From Erigeron canadensis (Eukaryota > Streptophyta > Magnoliopsida > Asterales > Asteraceae): a stretch of DNA of 64,000 nucleotides. The stretch covers positions 15,745,664-15,809,663 of the forward strand of contig NC_057768.1 in assembly GCF_010389155.1 (NCBI RefSeq), read 5' to 3'. The position numbers and the translations under genes were made by a program. Every line of letters begins with the position of its first letter. Positions within the stretch are counted from its first letter, which is position 1. The notes beneath the pieces are model-generated. The model had not been told where the DNA came from. It ran no database searches and was given only the letters and a program-made list of their open reading frames with translations. Of this stretch, positions 10,984 to 23,228 are shown piece after piece.

Positions 10984-12686
10984 TCATCGAACTTCACCAA
11001 TTATCATGGTTATGGGTGCTTCCATTACCTCTGGCCTTGCTGCTTGAGCTTCGGTGTTATCTTGCCTTCCTTGATTATCTTTTGGCCCTTGTTCTTTCAA
11101 GCCTTTTAAGAACTGGGCCAGCCTTCCAGTTTTGGCTGCTTCCTCTACCTTGGTTTTGAATACTTTACAATCATTTGTGTCATGACCGCGAACATTATCA
11201 TAATCACAGAATTTGCTCATGTCTTTCCCCCGTTGTTGTGACCTTGGCTTTGGTGGTGATCTTTCTGCAGCTAATACATCCCGTGGGGGTCTCTGTGTAT
11301 TATTCAGGGTTCCATGATTGGCTGAACATGATCCTGTGTTCGCTGATATGGAGAGAAGTGGTGTCCTCTACCTCCACGACCCCTTCGGCCTCGTCCCCCG
11401 CCCCTTCCATAAGGCTGCGGGTTGAAATACGGACTTCCTTCTACTGGCTCCGCCCCTCCCAAATTACCAGCTGTGTCCTTTGCAAGAAGGAAACTGTGTG
11501 TCTTGTCAGTTAGAGTTGTATATGTCTGTGGGAGGTCGGTGGATAAGAATTCGACCAATGGTTTGAATCTCAGTCCGTGCACGAAACCGGATATCTTTTG
11601 ACTTTTAGCCAGACCTTTGATGAGTGATGTTTCATCTATGTATCGTGTAATGAAACTGCGTATGCTTTCACCTTCTCTTATTTTTATGTTGTGTGCTTCC
11701 AAATGGATCTTCTGGTATTTCCTCTGCTGGCTGAAGTGGGATATGAACTTTCTCTTAAGATCTTCAAAGTTTACTACACTCCCGACCGGTAGCCCATCTA
11801 CCCAAGCACGGGCTACATCCTTCATAGTAAGAGCAAACATATGGCAAGCAACCGGGACATTCCAACGTTGCATCTTGATCATGCCATTGAAGTGCTTCAG
11901 ATGATTGTCGGGGTCACTCTTGCCGTCATACATTTCTATTCCCTTTGGCAATCCTCCGGGTGGCAACGGGTAGTCTTCAATCCATTGTACGAACGGTCCC
12001 GGCTCTGTTTGGATCATCATGTCTTGCTCGCTTGGAAACCATGAGGGTTGAGACTGCCCACTGGCTGAATTGGTAAACATTGTTTGTTGTTGGTATTGGT
12101 TAAAGTTTTGTGTATAAGTTGGAGGGTGAGGATGTGTACTGGTTGTATGCATCAGAGTTGGTCTAGTAAGCTGCGGAGTGAAAGGTTGGCTATAAGCATA
12201 TCGCGAGTTGTGTGTAGGTTGCGGCGTGAAATATTGACTCTGGGGAGTGAAGTGGTCATTATGTGTGGGGTACGGTTGGCTATAGCCATGGTAGGTGGGA
12301 TTGTACGTCTACCCCAGGTTGTGCACTTGCTCAGCTGCCATAGGTGGTAAGTTTGGACCTTGTGGCCGGAAGTTTCTAGCATTACCATTGACACGTCTCC
12401 GCGGTGTATCGCCAAAGTGTACTCTGGCTCCGGACCTGTTTCCACGGGGTCCCGGAGGAGGTATTTCCATTTCTATTTCTTCATCCACGTCTTCACTCTC
12501 GTCTGAGTAGGTCAGGCAAGTACGTACACTATCCATATTCATCGTCCGGATATATTCTCTCATCAACGGGGTTAACTCTTCCATCTGCCTAGCCGTTGGT
12601 GTTATGCGAGATGAGTTTCTGTTTACAGATGACTCATTTTGAGGAGGGTCGAAGCCCGGAGGCTCCGTTGGGCCCTCCGCTGACAT
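10984..12686 (-). pseudogene. Tat element gag (retrotransposon gag domain)
   Basis: ATG at 12686 opens a proline-, asparagine- and glutamine-rich N-terminal region (to about 12060). A typical Retrotrans_gag domain follows, with SDPDNHLKHFNGMIKMQ, FALTMKDVARAWVDGLP and FEDLKRKFISHFSQQRK. A basic RG-rich tail (GRGGGRGRRGRGGRG) follows, then a degenerate nucleocapsid-like part MSKFCDYDNVRGHDTNDC, a variant zinc-knuckle pattern. Gag forms the particle shell and binds RNA. Stops at 12309-12311 and 11304-11306 and a frame change near 11250 break the gene. PBS and 5' LTR lie just upstream. Confidence 0.82.
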
Positions 12687-12723
12687 TTTTTTTGTTTTTC
12701 GTTACAAGATTATGTAGATATTG

Positions 12724-12735
12724 CGGATGGCGCCA
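12724..12735 (-). other. Primer binding site of the Tat element
   Basis: On the minus strand TGGCGCCATCCG lies 2 nt after the LTR end (TTAAACA). The position and the TGGCGCC start fit a plant retrotransposon PBS that is complementary to a tRNA 3' end. Which tRNA cannot be decided here. The same 12-mer follows the LTR of the Tat derivative at 35933-35944. Confidence 0.75.
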
Positions 12736-12737
12736 CT

Positions 12738-13461
12738 TGTTTAAGCAAGGATTCTCGCTTAAGGTCTAAGGGTTAATCTTGTGTGGAAAAAGGGGGTTTG
12801 AAAGGTGTTTTAGACTTGTTGGCGATTCCCAGCTGGTATGAAATCAAGGTGTTGATCTCACGCCACCAAGTGTAGAATGTGTGTGTTTTTGTGTGCTGTT
12901 CATTGGTCCTAGAAGTAGGCCAATGAAAGGGTATTTATAGGGGTTGAGGATAGGTCAGCATGTTGATCCCTAGCTGTGACGTTCATCCTGCAGGTAGACA
13001 TAGGCATTGGTCCCAAGTTGTGACGTTCGTCTTGCAGAGAGACGTTATTCGGTGTGTCGTTTTATACGTAAGCATTTGTCCCTTGCGAGGAAGAGACAAA
13101 GTTGTTGCAGGGTTTGTTAGATGTCGTTATAACCGACGTCATGAAGTTCTAAACTAGAGCTTTAGTAATGGTCACATTCAAGTAGCGAGTAGGCTGCGGC
13201 CAGGAGGAGGAGGGCTACGACCTAGGTAGCTGGCCATAGCTATTCCCAAGCAACCAGGAAGGCTGCGATCTGGTTGCGACCTGGATGCGACTTGGCTGCG
13301 ACCTGGCTGCGACCTGCATTAGGTTAACTAGCATTAGTGAACTTTGGCTTATTTACTAGCATTAATGGTGTTTAAGCTAGGTACGTCATTAACACTCAAG
13401 TTTAAGGCAGAAGCAAACAATAGTATTATCTTAAAGGAGTGGAGGATCCCCGAGCACAACA
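12738..13461 (-). repeat. 5' LTR of the Tat element (724 bp)
   Basis: On the minus strand it begins TGTTGTGCTCGGGG at 13461 and ends TTAAACA at 12738, giving TG...CA ends next to the PBS. A TATA-like box is at 12931-12940. U3 holds a cluster of CTGCGACCTGG words (about 13188-13318). Near the 3' end it has GGAATCGCCAAC, also found in the LTR of the Tat derivative at 35945-36588. Confidence 0.82.
12931..12940 (-). promoter_or_regulatory. TATA-like box in the Tat 5' LTR
   Basis: The minus strand reads CTATAAATAC about 520 bp into the LTR, upstream of a short R/U5. Position and sequence suit an LTR promoter. Confidence 0.5.
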
Positions 13462-16400
13462 TAAAAATCACCAGCAAGGGAACGTAAGAAGATTTTGAAC
13501 CCAGATGGGTTTCTGTTGGTCCAATACAATTAGCATTTTTACTAGTTTTAGACTTTTAGTTAATTGTATTCGTTGCTAGTTGGAAAATTGTTAGGTTGGT
13601 CTAATATATGGTATGCCATATATTCTTTGAACTAGTGCTTAGGTCCGTCTAATGGACGGGTAGTCTCAAAATATATTAATCAAAGTTAATATAATTTTAA
13701 CAACCATAAATATGACCAATATCACAAATTAATCAATACGAAAGCTAAAGAAGAAACATATGAAACTTAACTACATATAAATATTGATTCCAGTTTACTC
13801 TTTTTTTCTTCAAATTTAATAGATAAAAAATTTGCAACAAAGTATATAATTTGATACATACCAATTCATCAACAAAGCCCAACTCGAACGTTTTGATTTT
13901 CTTCGGGTTGTTCCACTTTGAAGCAGTTCATACATGCACAACACAGAGTCGTAGATGATGGTTAACATGTGTTGGCTTAAGATCTTAAAGATGAACTAAT
14001 ATGGTCTTATTTTTTGTTGTTCAGGAAGAAGCTATAACGAAACTATAATGGAAAACAAACTAAATTAAAAGAGATAATAATAACAATAACATAAGAATTA
14101 AATGTTAAATAATAATAATAATGATTGAATATGAACAAAGTATATAAATAAAAAAACCCTTTTGGTAGTCATTGGAAGTTAATTTTTTTTTTTTTGTCGT
14201 AGGTTTGTTTTTGGGTTTGAGAATATGTGAGGTTTTTTTTTTTTTTGAGAATATGTGAGGGTTTTTTTTAGGTTGTCTATATAGATAAAAAGAGTTTTTA
14301 TTTAATAATAAGGTCGGTCATTTATTAAATTAAATTAAATATTTAAAAAAATAGAGGATTAATAAAAAGACAAATCAATATATAGTTGGGATATAAACCG
14401 ATGTATTTATCGTTATAAGAAAATCGAAACATGCTGAGCATGTATTTATAGTTACATGGAATACTTCAATAATAATAAACCCTAAACATTAATATAATTA
14501 ATTCATATAAATCTAAAAAGAATGTTTAAGATCGAGATAAAAAAAAAAGGAAAAAGAAGAAAATAGAACAGGTCAACTATTAACATACTTAAGAAAAAAC
14601 TAAACATAAAAGTTATTGTAGCTTTCAAAATTGATAGAATTTATCAAAAGGATTTTAATATTTTACTATGTTGTTTGCCAGAATATATAAACAAATCGTG
14701 AGGTTTTTTTATGTTATATAAATATAACAATTTTTGGGAGAGAAAAAGATTTGTTTTATTTTAATTTTTAATAGAATAAGAATATATATAAAATTTTAAT
14801 TAAAATTATATAGAAAAATAAAGGATTAATTAGGATGAATAATTAAGCTCAAGGAGGTAGATTAGGGTGTCAAGTGTACCCCAATCTCCTCTTTTAGTTA
14901 TATTATATATGCTACACTTTGTGACATTATTTGTACTAAAAAGTTTTGTTGTTATAATATATCATCGGAGTATCCCTTTACCAAAAAAAAAAAAGAAATT
15001 ATCGCACCTTTTTACTTATTGTATTCTTTTTTGCATTGCCACTAGTTTACTTGTTTAATTTAATTAATAAGTAAAACCAACCAGTAATTTGGTATAACGT
15101 TTACTGATGCGTGCTCCAGTCGAGTCCAGTTAACTTATTTGCAAAGAACTTCGAAAAAAGGAAGTTTATTTTGGGTAATAGCAAAAATTTCTAATAAAGT
15201 AATAAGTCTTTCCAAAAAAGGAGGTTTATTTTGGGTAATTAGGTCATTTTCAAACTAACTTTTTCGAACTGTTCTAAAAAATGAAGAGTTGAAGAATTTT
15301 TATATATTAAGATAAACATATTAATTTTTTTTAATATTATTAATTATTTTAAACATTTTCATACATATACATATAATAATTATATTAATTAATTAAATAT
15401 ACAGTTTTTATCCGTTTATTCGAAAAAACGGTTCTTATACAATTTATCAGTTTAACTTATGCAAATTTATATTTTCTAGTTTTTTCACTGTTTTTTTAAA
15501 AGGAATTTATTTAATTCATCGTAACATTATCTTTAATTTTTTGTGCGGTATGATATCATTTCTTAAAAATATATATGGTTTGAAATTAACATTCGCACGC
15601 GATGTATTGTCGCAAGTTGATTGAAAACTATATTTTATATCTATATTATAATATACATAATTATAATATTATATATATATATATATATATTTGTAAAGTT
15701 AGCTTCGATTCAGATGTGCTGGAGACAATTTTAACCAGCAACTCGCTGGACCTCCAACCCCCTCCTCATGGAAAATACCTTGAGATGAGAAACCCAAGAC
15801 TCACCTCCGGGGCCCACATAGTGGATTTAAAAAATACCTCTGGCCAACCCACCTAAGTGGAGTTGGTTATTATATTTATATTATATAATACGGAGTATTA
15901 TTGTTTTAAAATATATATTAAATACAAATTGAATTTAAAAGCAAAGGTGCATTCGCAAACAAGGTATTAAAGAAGCATACATATTTGGATAAACTAAAAG
16001 AGCATCTAAAAGCCGGCCTAAACCCACAACTCCACAAGATTCTTCCGTAGCTAACTTGTCCCCTCTCTACACATCCAGCAAGGTAATTCTAAATTCAAAT
16101 TGTTTATTTTTTTAATTAATATTTTATATTCAACTAGTTTCGTAACATTGATCGATCCAAACGGCTGGTGTTACACAAAGCTTGTGAAAAGAATCAACAT
16201 GTATCTGTCTGCTTGGCTTTTGATACCTTAGGCTCCTGGCACTGGAAGCACTTTGTTTCCTGTCCAGGATTCAACGGGTTATCTATAGCAAAATCTCGAC
16301 TCTAGAGGGATTTGATTTTAGTAGATTAGGGTTCGCAATTAAAAAAGGGTGTTATGATGTAACTTGGATAAATTGTAAAATGAATGAAAAGATTTAGTTT

Positions 16401-17466
16401 TGATATAAAGTAATGACAACTCATAATAACCTAGTGTGCTTTTCTTTTCGGGATGTTGTTCGAAACCCTTTTTTTTTATCATTGTTATAAGTATTTAAAT
16501 ACATCCGTCGTTTAAAAATAATGACTTTTAAAATTTTTCGCATAACATTGTCAAAACATAGCGGAAGCATTAAATGAAAACGTTTACAATTTATACCAGA
16601 ATGATCATTTATTAAATAAAACATGGTGTTACTAATCCGTATCATGAGAACAATAAAAGGAAATCCATAATGGAACCAACATAAATGCCAATTGAGTCAA
16701 CATAATGACATCTGAACATATGACATAGTAACTAATGTCTACTAAATGAGGCTAATAAGGATGAACTAAGGCCAACTCCATAATCATCTACCCAACCCAA
16801 GCATTTCGTCGTATCTACCTGCTCAACCTTGTTGGACCTGAGGGCAACATATTTCAAAACATTTGTCGAGTTTATACATTAAGAAAGGTCACTTTTAAAT
16901 CATTAAGTCATTGATTATTACTTAACATCTCACATCATACATCATAGGGTATATAATCATAAATATGCATATCCACGTTACACATCACATTTCACATATT
17001 AAGTTATAAAACGCAAGTCATTGCATAGCATAGCATCACATCACATTACATTACATATCATAGGATTCACAATCCATATCATCATTCGCTTTCACTTTTA
17101 ACTTTATCTTTTACTTCTTACTTTACACATTTGATAACATTCGTCACCTATCACATGGGAAAGTGGTGGTTGTGTAATACCCTGATGTGCGTTTTTATTC
17201 TGTCTTTAAATTTATAAAATGTTGTACAAGTAACAATCTTAAAACACAACCACACTAACGAGCAGAAAACCCGATCAATGTAGTATAGTCTAGTGATAAG
17301 CTACAGGATCGTTCGCAAGGACGCGTTGCTTTACCTAATCTAGTAATATGTGTAATTCTAGTTGTTTTGGAGGTTTGTCACTAACTCCTAAATAACTACT
17401 ACTTTAAAGTAAATATCCGGTATTACCGGGGCATGCCGTTTCTGAAAAAACAACGTAAAATTGTGA
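13462..17466. other. AT-rich region without a recognisable gene
   Basis: Long A/T runs, a TA microsatellite (about 15667-15690) and a near-repeat of AAGGAAGTTTATTTTGGGTA at about 15160 and 15221. The part 16300-17170 has the composition of a Gypsy LTR, but I could not find its ends. The segment about 17170-17466 continues at 45693, beyond the chromodomain Gypsy insertion, and is the target of that insertion. No tRNA, rRNA or conserved protein was recognised. Confidence 0.5.
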
Positions 17467-17720
17467 GGAACTGTAACACCCCACCGTTGGCGGAAACATG
17501 AGGTGTCATGAAAAGTACAGCACGACATGGAATTACATAGATACTGATATATGAAATAGAATATAATGAATATATTCCCAAAACATGAGTTCAAAGTCAT
17601 GACAATGCTAGGAAAGCTTATTACAAGTACATCCATAAAAGAAATAAACCAAGGCATGCAGAGCTCTAGTCTCCAAAGTCCAGTCCTTGCATGAAAGTCC
17701 TTATCCCTGAATAGCCTGAG

Positions 17721-17776
17721 TACCTGAAGGTATAGTAAAACGTGTCAACACAAAGGTTGGTGAGTTCGTAGGTTTT
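17721..17776 (-). promoter_or_regulatory. Conserved LTR motif: ACTCAC, CAAC/GTTG stem-loop, TTCAGG
   Basis: On the LTR sense strand: ACCTACGAACTCACCAACC, then GTGTTGACAC, a T-rich stretch and CCTTCAGGTA. Four other LTRs in the window have the same order of parts at a similar distance from the LTR end. The role is unknown. It looks like a branch point and 3' splice site or a leader hairpin. Confidence 0.45.
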
Positions 17777-19668
17777 ATGTCAAAAGTATTAGTCAAAGAA
17801 ATAAGTCTTTTGTCGATTCTTTTAAATCTAAACAAGTAATAGTTGAATATATAACGAGCAGAGTTACGCCATAATAAGTCCAAAAGTCCAAAAGTCTAAA
17901 GTCTAAAGTCCAAATGTCTCAAAGTCCGGCCTTACAGTACCTGCCTTAGTCTAAAGTCTCAAGTCACCATACACACAAAAGCACATCATATAGCACAATA
18001 ACAAACACATAATCACACACATACAACAAGACATAAGCACGTCAAATGGCATAAGTAACTCTATACGCACAGGCTCAATATTAAATATAAACAGAAATCG
18101 CCAAAACTGTTTAAAAAGAACAAGTATACTTTCCACCCCAAAACATGTTAAAAGAGGGGCTACGAAACTCACCTGAAAGGTGTTATGAAAGTACAACGAA
18201 CGAGCACGACAAGCACAATCAAAGTCCACGACAATCAACACCTATCAATAATACATCACAAGTCACAATGAAAGTCTTTTGTCTTAAGTCTTAGCCTATT
18301 AGAAATGCCTTTAAGTCCATATGTCTTTATTTAACTTTTAAATGACGTTTATTAAAATTTACGAGACTCGAATAAACCGAACAAGAGTCTGGATTTGACA
18401 CCAATGACCTTTCTTAAGTTTAAAATACATTATTTTATTAATACAACCTGATTTGAAATCATTACATAGCCCAAAATAAGTTTTACTCGAATTTAATCAA
18501 AACTAGACTAAAACCGGAGATTTTAACTGAAAAGCTTACGAAACTGAAACGAGTAGAGGTTGAACTCAACCTAATGGTTCAACTCGACCAACTATAGCCC
18601 AAATATGTTATTTTAAAATCTTTTAATCATATGTTAGCCAATTGGACCAACTACACCTTTTGAGAAAACTAGTCAAGTTTAAGAACCGATTACGCGCGTA
18701 TGGGCACGAAAGGCTAATGAAATCGACTATATGAGTTGGAAAGTGGTTGAACTCGACCATGGCAGGTCTAGTTCGACCTGGACAGAGGTCAAAACGAGTT
18801 CTTCCCAATACTTAAGGGTCCGAGAGTTTTAACAAGTCATTTCGAGTCAAACTAGTAACTTTACGAGACGTTTAAGCGACAAAACCTATGAGAGGTTGAC
18901 CTAGACCAATAGAGGTCGACCTAGACCTGGTTTAGGTCGAGCTAGACCTGCCTAAGTTGAGCTAGACCAGCCTAAGTTGAGCTAGACCAGGTAGAGGTCG
19001 AGCTAGACCTGTTCAGGGTCGGATTTGGACGCATTTTGAGCAAAAACGACAATTTCGATGCGATTTTTGTTAAAATGACGTAGATTATGGCTAGCCAATT
19101 CATACCCATGGATCTTGGATGAACAAAAGTTACACAACTCAATACAAAAAGGGTGATGTTCGACCTATTTCATACGCATGTGATTGACAATTGCACAAAT
19201 CTTGATCTAGGATACGAAATCGACTAATTTTTGAGTCATTTAGCCAAGTAAAGGATATCTTCAATTTGTAGTTGCACAAAACCGATTACATGAGTGCATA
19301 ATGAGTTGAATCAAACCTTAATCAAGGTTCAATTTCAGTTGTTACACACAAATGTAACCGAAAGATACACAAACAATAATCAAAGACATGATTCGCTTAG
19401 CTTTTGATAAGAGCCGAAAAGTAAACATATATATATACATATATAACGAAATAAGAAGATGAAAAACAGAATTTACCCATGTTTTTGATGAAGAATTTGA
19501 TGGCACACACTTGTTTCTTGATCAAAGATTGAAGCCTCGAATGATTTGCAAACGTTTAGAACCGAAAATCAAGAGATTTTTCAAGAGAGAATTTTGAGAG
19601 CAATATTCTAGGTGTGTGTGTTTTAGATCAGCCAACAAGAAGAAAAGAACACACAAGGCTTGGCCTTG

Positions 19669-19676
19669 TATTTATA
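19669..19676 (-). promoter_or_regulatory. TATA box of the chromodomain Gypsy 3' LTR
   Basis: The minus strand reads TATAAATA about 400 bp into the LTR. A matching box is in the other LTR near 45288-45295. R/U5 would then be about 2.2 kb. Confidence 0.5.
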
Positions 19677-20077
19677 GGCAAGGCCTAGGGAGGGGAGGTC
19701 TGTCAGACTAACGGAACGTCTAACAGTTTTAGTCCTTTTTGCTTACCGGATGAACACCGAATGCCATAGAAATGATTCGACCATATTTTATGATATATTT
19801 TTGAATTACGAACACAATGACTAGTCACATGACCTTATTTGACTCACGAAAGTATTTTAAGTCTTTATTTAGGTATTTCTATTAGACAGCTAGTCTTCTT
19901 CAAACATTCGCACCAAGTCTTAAAAGTCTAAAACACCTACTATATAATAAATATGAAATGTATTAATCATACTTTAATCCATAAACACTAGCATCTTTAG
20001 ACTTTAGTTTGACAGTTACTGACCTTATTCGAACGGAAAAGTACAGTCAGACGAACGCTCAGGTGACGGTTGTTACA

Positions 20078-20098
20078 TCATTACCCCGTTAAAAGAAT
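20078..20098 (-). other. Polypurine tract region of the chromodomain Gypsy
   Basis: On the minus strand AACGGGGTAATGA directly precedes the 3' LTR start TGTAACAACC. This is the place and composition expected for plus-strand priming. Confidence 0.55.
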
Positions 20099-20111
20099 TT
20101 CGTCCCGAAAT

Positions 20112-21370
20112 TCAACTTGTACTAGTCCAGTTAAATAGCTGGGGATATTTGGTCTTGAAATGATCTTCCCGTTCCCAAGTATACTCAGGCCCTCGCTTTG
20201 AATTCCAACGAACCTTAACAAGGGTATACTTGGTTTTCTTTAATTTCCGCACCTTACGATCTACAATCTCCAAAGGCTGTTCAACGAAGTTGAACTTATC
20301 ATTGATCCAGATTTCGTCCATAGGCACATGACGTTCCTCCTCAGCTAGACATTTTCGAAGATGTGACACGTGAAATACATCGTGAACTCCTTTAAGCTCT
20401 TCTGAAAGTCTCAACCGATAAGCTACCTCACCAACTCTTTCCAGTACCTCAAATGGTCCAATAAATCTAGGTTCGAGCTTTCCACTCTTGACAAATCTAA
20501 CCACCCCTTTCCAACGGGAAACCTTTAGAAGTACTCGATCCCCGGCATTGAATTCCAAAGGTCTACGCCTAACGTCATCATACTTCTTTTGTCGTTCTCG
20601 TTCTACTCTGAGTCGCTCTTTAATCTGAATTATCTTCTCGGCAGTCTCTTCAATAAGCTCAGGCTCTACCAACTGACTATCGCCAAAGTCAACCCACATG
20701 ACAGATGCTCTACACTTTTGTCCATACAATGCCTTAAAGGGGGCCATATTAATACTCGCGTGATAACTATTTTTATAAGAGAATTCTATCAAATGTAGAT
20801 GATCATCCCAGTTACCACCAAAATCTAAGACACACGCTCTCAACATGTCTTCTAAAGTTTGAATTGTACGCTCACTCTAACCATCAGTTTGAGGATGGTA
20901 CGCCGTACCCATGTCTATCCTAAATCTAAAGGCCTTTTGAAACCCTCGCCAAAATTAAGAATTGAAGTGAGTATTTCTGTCCGAAATAATCGATAACGGT
21001 GTTCGACATGACTTCTTTTACATACTTCTTCACCAATTCTCTGTGGTGTCTTTCTCGCGAATAGCCAAAAAATGAGTAGAATTGGTCAATCTATCGACGA
21101 TCACCTAAATCATATCATGACCTTCTTTTGGTCTATGCAGTTTCGTAATAAAATCCATAGTCACACATTCCTACTTCCATTCAAGAATTTCCGGTTGTTT
21201 GAGTAATCCATACGGCTTATGATGTTCAACTTTCACTTATGAACACGTCATGCAGCAACTCACAAACACAACAACATCTTTCTTGATGCCAGGCCTCCAA
21301 TACAACTCTCCCAAGTTATAATACATCCTATCAGTGCGTGGATGTACCGAATACATTTAAGTATGAGTTT
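20112..21370 (-). pseudogene. Chromodomain Gypsy integrase with C-terminal chromodomain
   Basis: The minus strand reads the H2C2 region and core in fragments ([42 protein letters not shown]), then an open 245-codon stretch. That stretch includes [35 protein letters not shown], the [16 protein letters not shown] module and [11 protein letters not shown]. It ends with the chromodomain [20 protein letters not shown]. The catalytic glutamate is kept, but the glutamine before SERT is a TAG stop and several stops lie upstream. In chromoviruses the chromodomain is thought to steer insertion to particular chromatin. The stop is at 20112, just inside the purine tract. Confidence 0.88.
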
Positions 21371-22102
21371 CATTCATAATCAATGTTCGCAACTCACCAA
21401 TGAAAGGGACCCATAGTCTGTCCACCAAATACAAGCCGTCATCGTCTCTTCTATCCAAATGTTGTTCCATACCTCGCAGTTTCTTCTTAAGAAGATCTTT
21501 ATTGCCAACAACCAGTGACTGTGCTTCTATGATCTGGTCTCTAACACTCCTTTTTACTGTAATACTCATAACATGTACCCGTCTAGGCTTAACCCTTTCC
21601 TTACGACTCAGAACGTCAGCCACTACATTAGCTTTTCTCGGGTGATCACGAATGTCACAATTGTAATCACTAAGTAACTAAAGTCATCTCCTTTGCCTCA
21701 TATTCAGATCTTGTTGCCTAAAGATATGTTGCACCCTTTTGTGGTCTGTATAGTTTACACACTCCATATAAATAATGCCTCCAGCACTTTAATGCAAATA
21801 CCACTGCCCCTAATTCCAAGTCATGAGTTGTGTAGTCTTTCTCATGGACCTTCAGTTGTCGCGAAGCGTACACGATCATTTTGCCTTTTTGCATAAATAC
21901 ACAACCTAATCTTTGACACGATGTATTACAACACACTACAAAATCATATGATCCTTCAGGCAAACTCAAAATCGATACACTACACGACCTATCCTTCAAA
22001 ATCAGAAACGCTTTTCCTTGTTCCTCGCCACAAACATACGGTGTGTCTTTCCACGTCAATTGCGTTAAAGGTAGCGTAATTCATAGCAAAATTTTCAATG
22101 AA
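21371..22102 (-). pseudogene. Chromodomain Gypsy RNase H and connection (3' part of RT/RH)
   Basis: The minus strand reads [17 protein letters not shown] from the Copia boundary, then a Ty3 RNase H with [37 protein letters not shown] and [10 protein letters not shown]. The family end NVVADVLSRKERVKPRRV follows. The usual D-A-S of the first motif is CNTS here, so a catalytic residue is probably lost. Stops near 21718 and between 21718 and 21650 break it. The 5' part of the gene continues at 40191 on the other side of the Copia. Confidence 0.82.
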
Positions 22103-22107
22103 CCTTC

Positions 22108-22811
22108 TGTTGGGTTATAAAACTATTATCAAATCAAATCACAAAGCGCGCAGCGTAATATAAATTCTATGTAGTTAATTAATTAACCAAGAGAGAAAAT
22201 GTGTACCTTAAATTGAATAGAATAAAGTAAGAAACTTTATGATAAGGTTTAAAATTAAACCTCTCTACGATCGCACACACAACGTTAGAATGTAGGTACG
22301 CTAGTACTTGATCACGAACCGAACAACCTTTGTTAATCACCCTTAATATCAAACAAACCAAAACCCGAAACTCTTTTTGTTTGGTAGAATCGGCCGAAGC
22401 CAAGTGAGAGGGAGAAGGAGAGATTTTTAGGGTTTTAGAAAACCTTATGAATTGTGTGTAGAAAACAATTAACTTAGGCCTCTATTTATAGGATTAGGTT
22501 TACTTTATGACCAAGTTTAAGGTTTGTGAAACCCCCTCTTTCACCTATTTCGACCGGCCCCCCTCCTAGAATATTCTAGAGGGTTTCCTAATTGTTTCCT
22601 AATTACAACTCTCCTTCGTTAAGTCTGTTAATTAAGAACCGTTAACTATTAACCTTTTAACGGACAATCGTTAGTTTTTCGTTATCTAATTAATTTATAA
22701 ATTACATTTAATATATTAATCAATCATATTTACATTCGTGTTTAACGTGTGACCCCGTAGGCTTAAATACTTTTCGGACATACGTTCATTTTACGTGATC
22801 ATATTCTAACA
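22108..22811 (-). repeat. 3' LTR of the Copia element
   Basis: Plus-strand ends TGTTGGGTTAT and TTCTAACA. Same length as and about 95 percent identical by eye to 39482-40185. A TATA box reads CTATAAATAG on the minus strand at about 22481-22490. Confidence 0.92.
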
Positions 22812-22823
22812 GCTCCCACTTGA
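22812..22823 (-). other. Polypurine tract of the Copia element
   Basis: The minus strand reads CAAGTGGGAGC immediately before the LTR start TGTTAGAAT, a classic Copia purine tract. Confidence 0.75.
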
Positions 22824-23228
22824 GCTCGTAATGAATGAAGGTAATAACATTGGTTAGCGTCTAGCAACACGCCAATGCTCCCAAAAAAATTCTAAGTACA
22901 GTTTCTTAAAGTATTTTTAAATGGTTGAAGCATTTATTATCCCTTTGTTCAGATACCTTGTTAAATATGAATATGGATCACGGTCATTTCATAATTTAAC
23001 GATTATGTTTCTCATTCAATAACTAATTAATGATTACCAAATATAATTGAGAACCATCTGGATATATTTGGGCACGACCATGCAAACATCTTAATTAGTC
23101 AAATGAGGGCGCTAGTGGTATCATACTTCAACTTTTAAGTTGAAGGAACAAATCCTGTATTGACTACACGTGTCAGTAATCATACTTCACAACACTTTTT
23201 GAAAATAGCCCTTTATGTACTCCCTTAT
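22824..23228 (-). other. Copia 3' noncoding region, first segment
   Basis: No ORF. It continues after the solo LTR at 25798 and after LTR B at 30567. Removing each insertion with one copy of its duplication makes a single AT-rich untranslated region between RNase H and the purine tract. Confidence 0.65.

Larger units (their letters stand above)
1..13461 (-). mobile_element. Tat-lineage Ty3/Gypsy retrotransposon (left-truncated by window edge, interrupted by a LINE)
   Basis: Reading the minus strand from 13461 downwards, the order is 5' LTR, PBS, gag, protease, RT, RNase H, a second RNase H-like domain, integrase, a LINE insertion, a noncoding stretch, then an ORF on the opposite strand. The order gag-PR-RT-RH-INT is that of Ty3/Gypsy. 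The second RNase H and the antisense ORF between pol and the 3' LTR are known traits of the Tat lineage. Several stops and frameshifts mean the copy is dead. The 3' LTR is not in the window. The only candidate target-duplication copy is TAAAA at 13462-13466, which cannot be checked here. Confidence 0.88.
17472..20077 (-). repeat. 3' LTR of the chromodomain Gypsy (2606 bp)
   Basis: On the plus strand it starts TGTAACACCCCACCG and ends GGTTGTTACA. It matches 43351-45687 over its length, apart from about 280 bp around 17810-18090 that is missing from the other LTR and small differences elsewhere. It holds the word array GGTCGAGCTAGACC at about 18893-19016, a TATA box at 19669-19676 and the conserved motif at 17721-17776. 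Confidence 0.9.

Noticed and set aside
13860..13990. Possible relict exon followed by a GT donor on the minus strand
   Set aside because: Only about 30-50 codons, several frames are open, no conserved family recognised. Not enough to call.
15700..15860. Second SINE, from a GCTTCGATTCA sequence resembling a B box
   Set aside because: The B box has mismatches, no A box is at a proper distance and no flanking duplication was seen.
18623..18808. Short ORFs in the 2.6-kb LTRs (for example 17951-18241 and 18623-18808) as genes
   Set aside because: They fall within LTRs, are not kept in the second LTR copy and show no domain.
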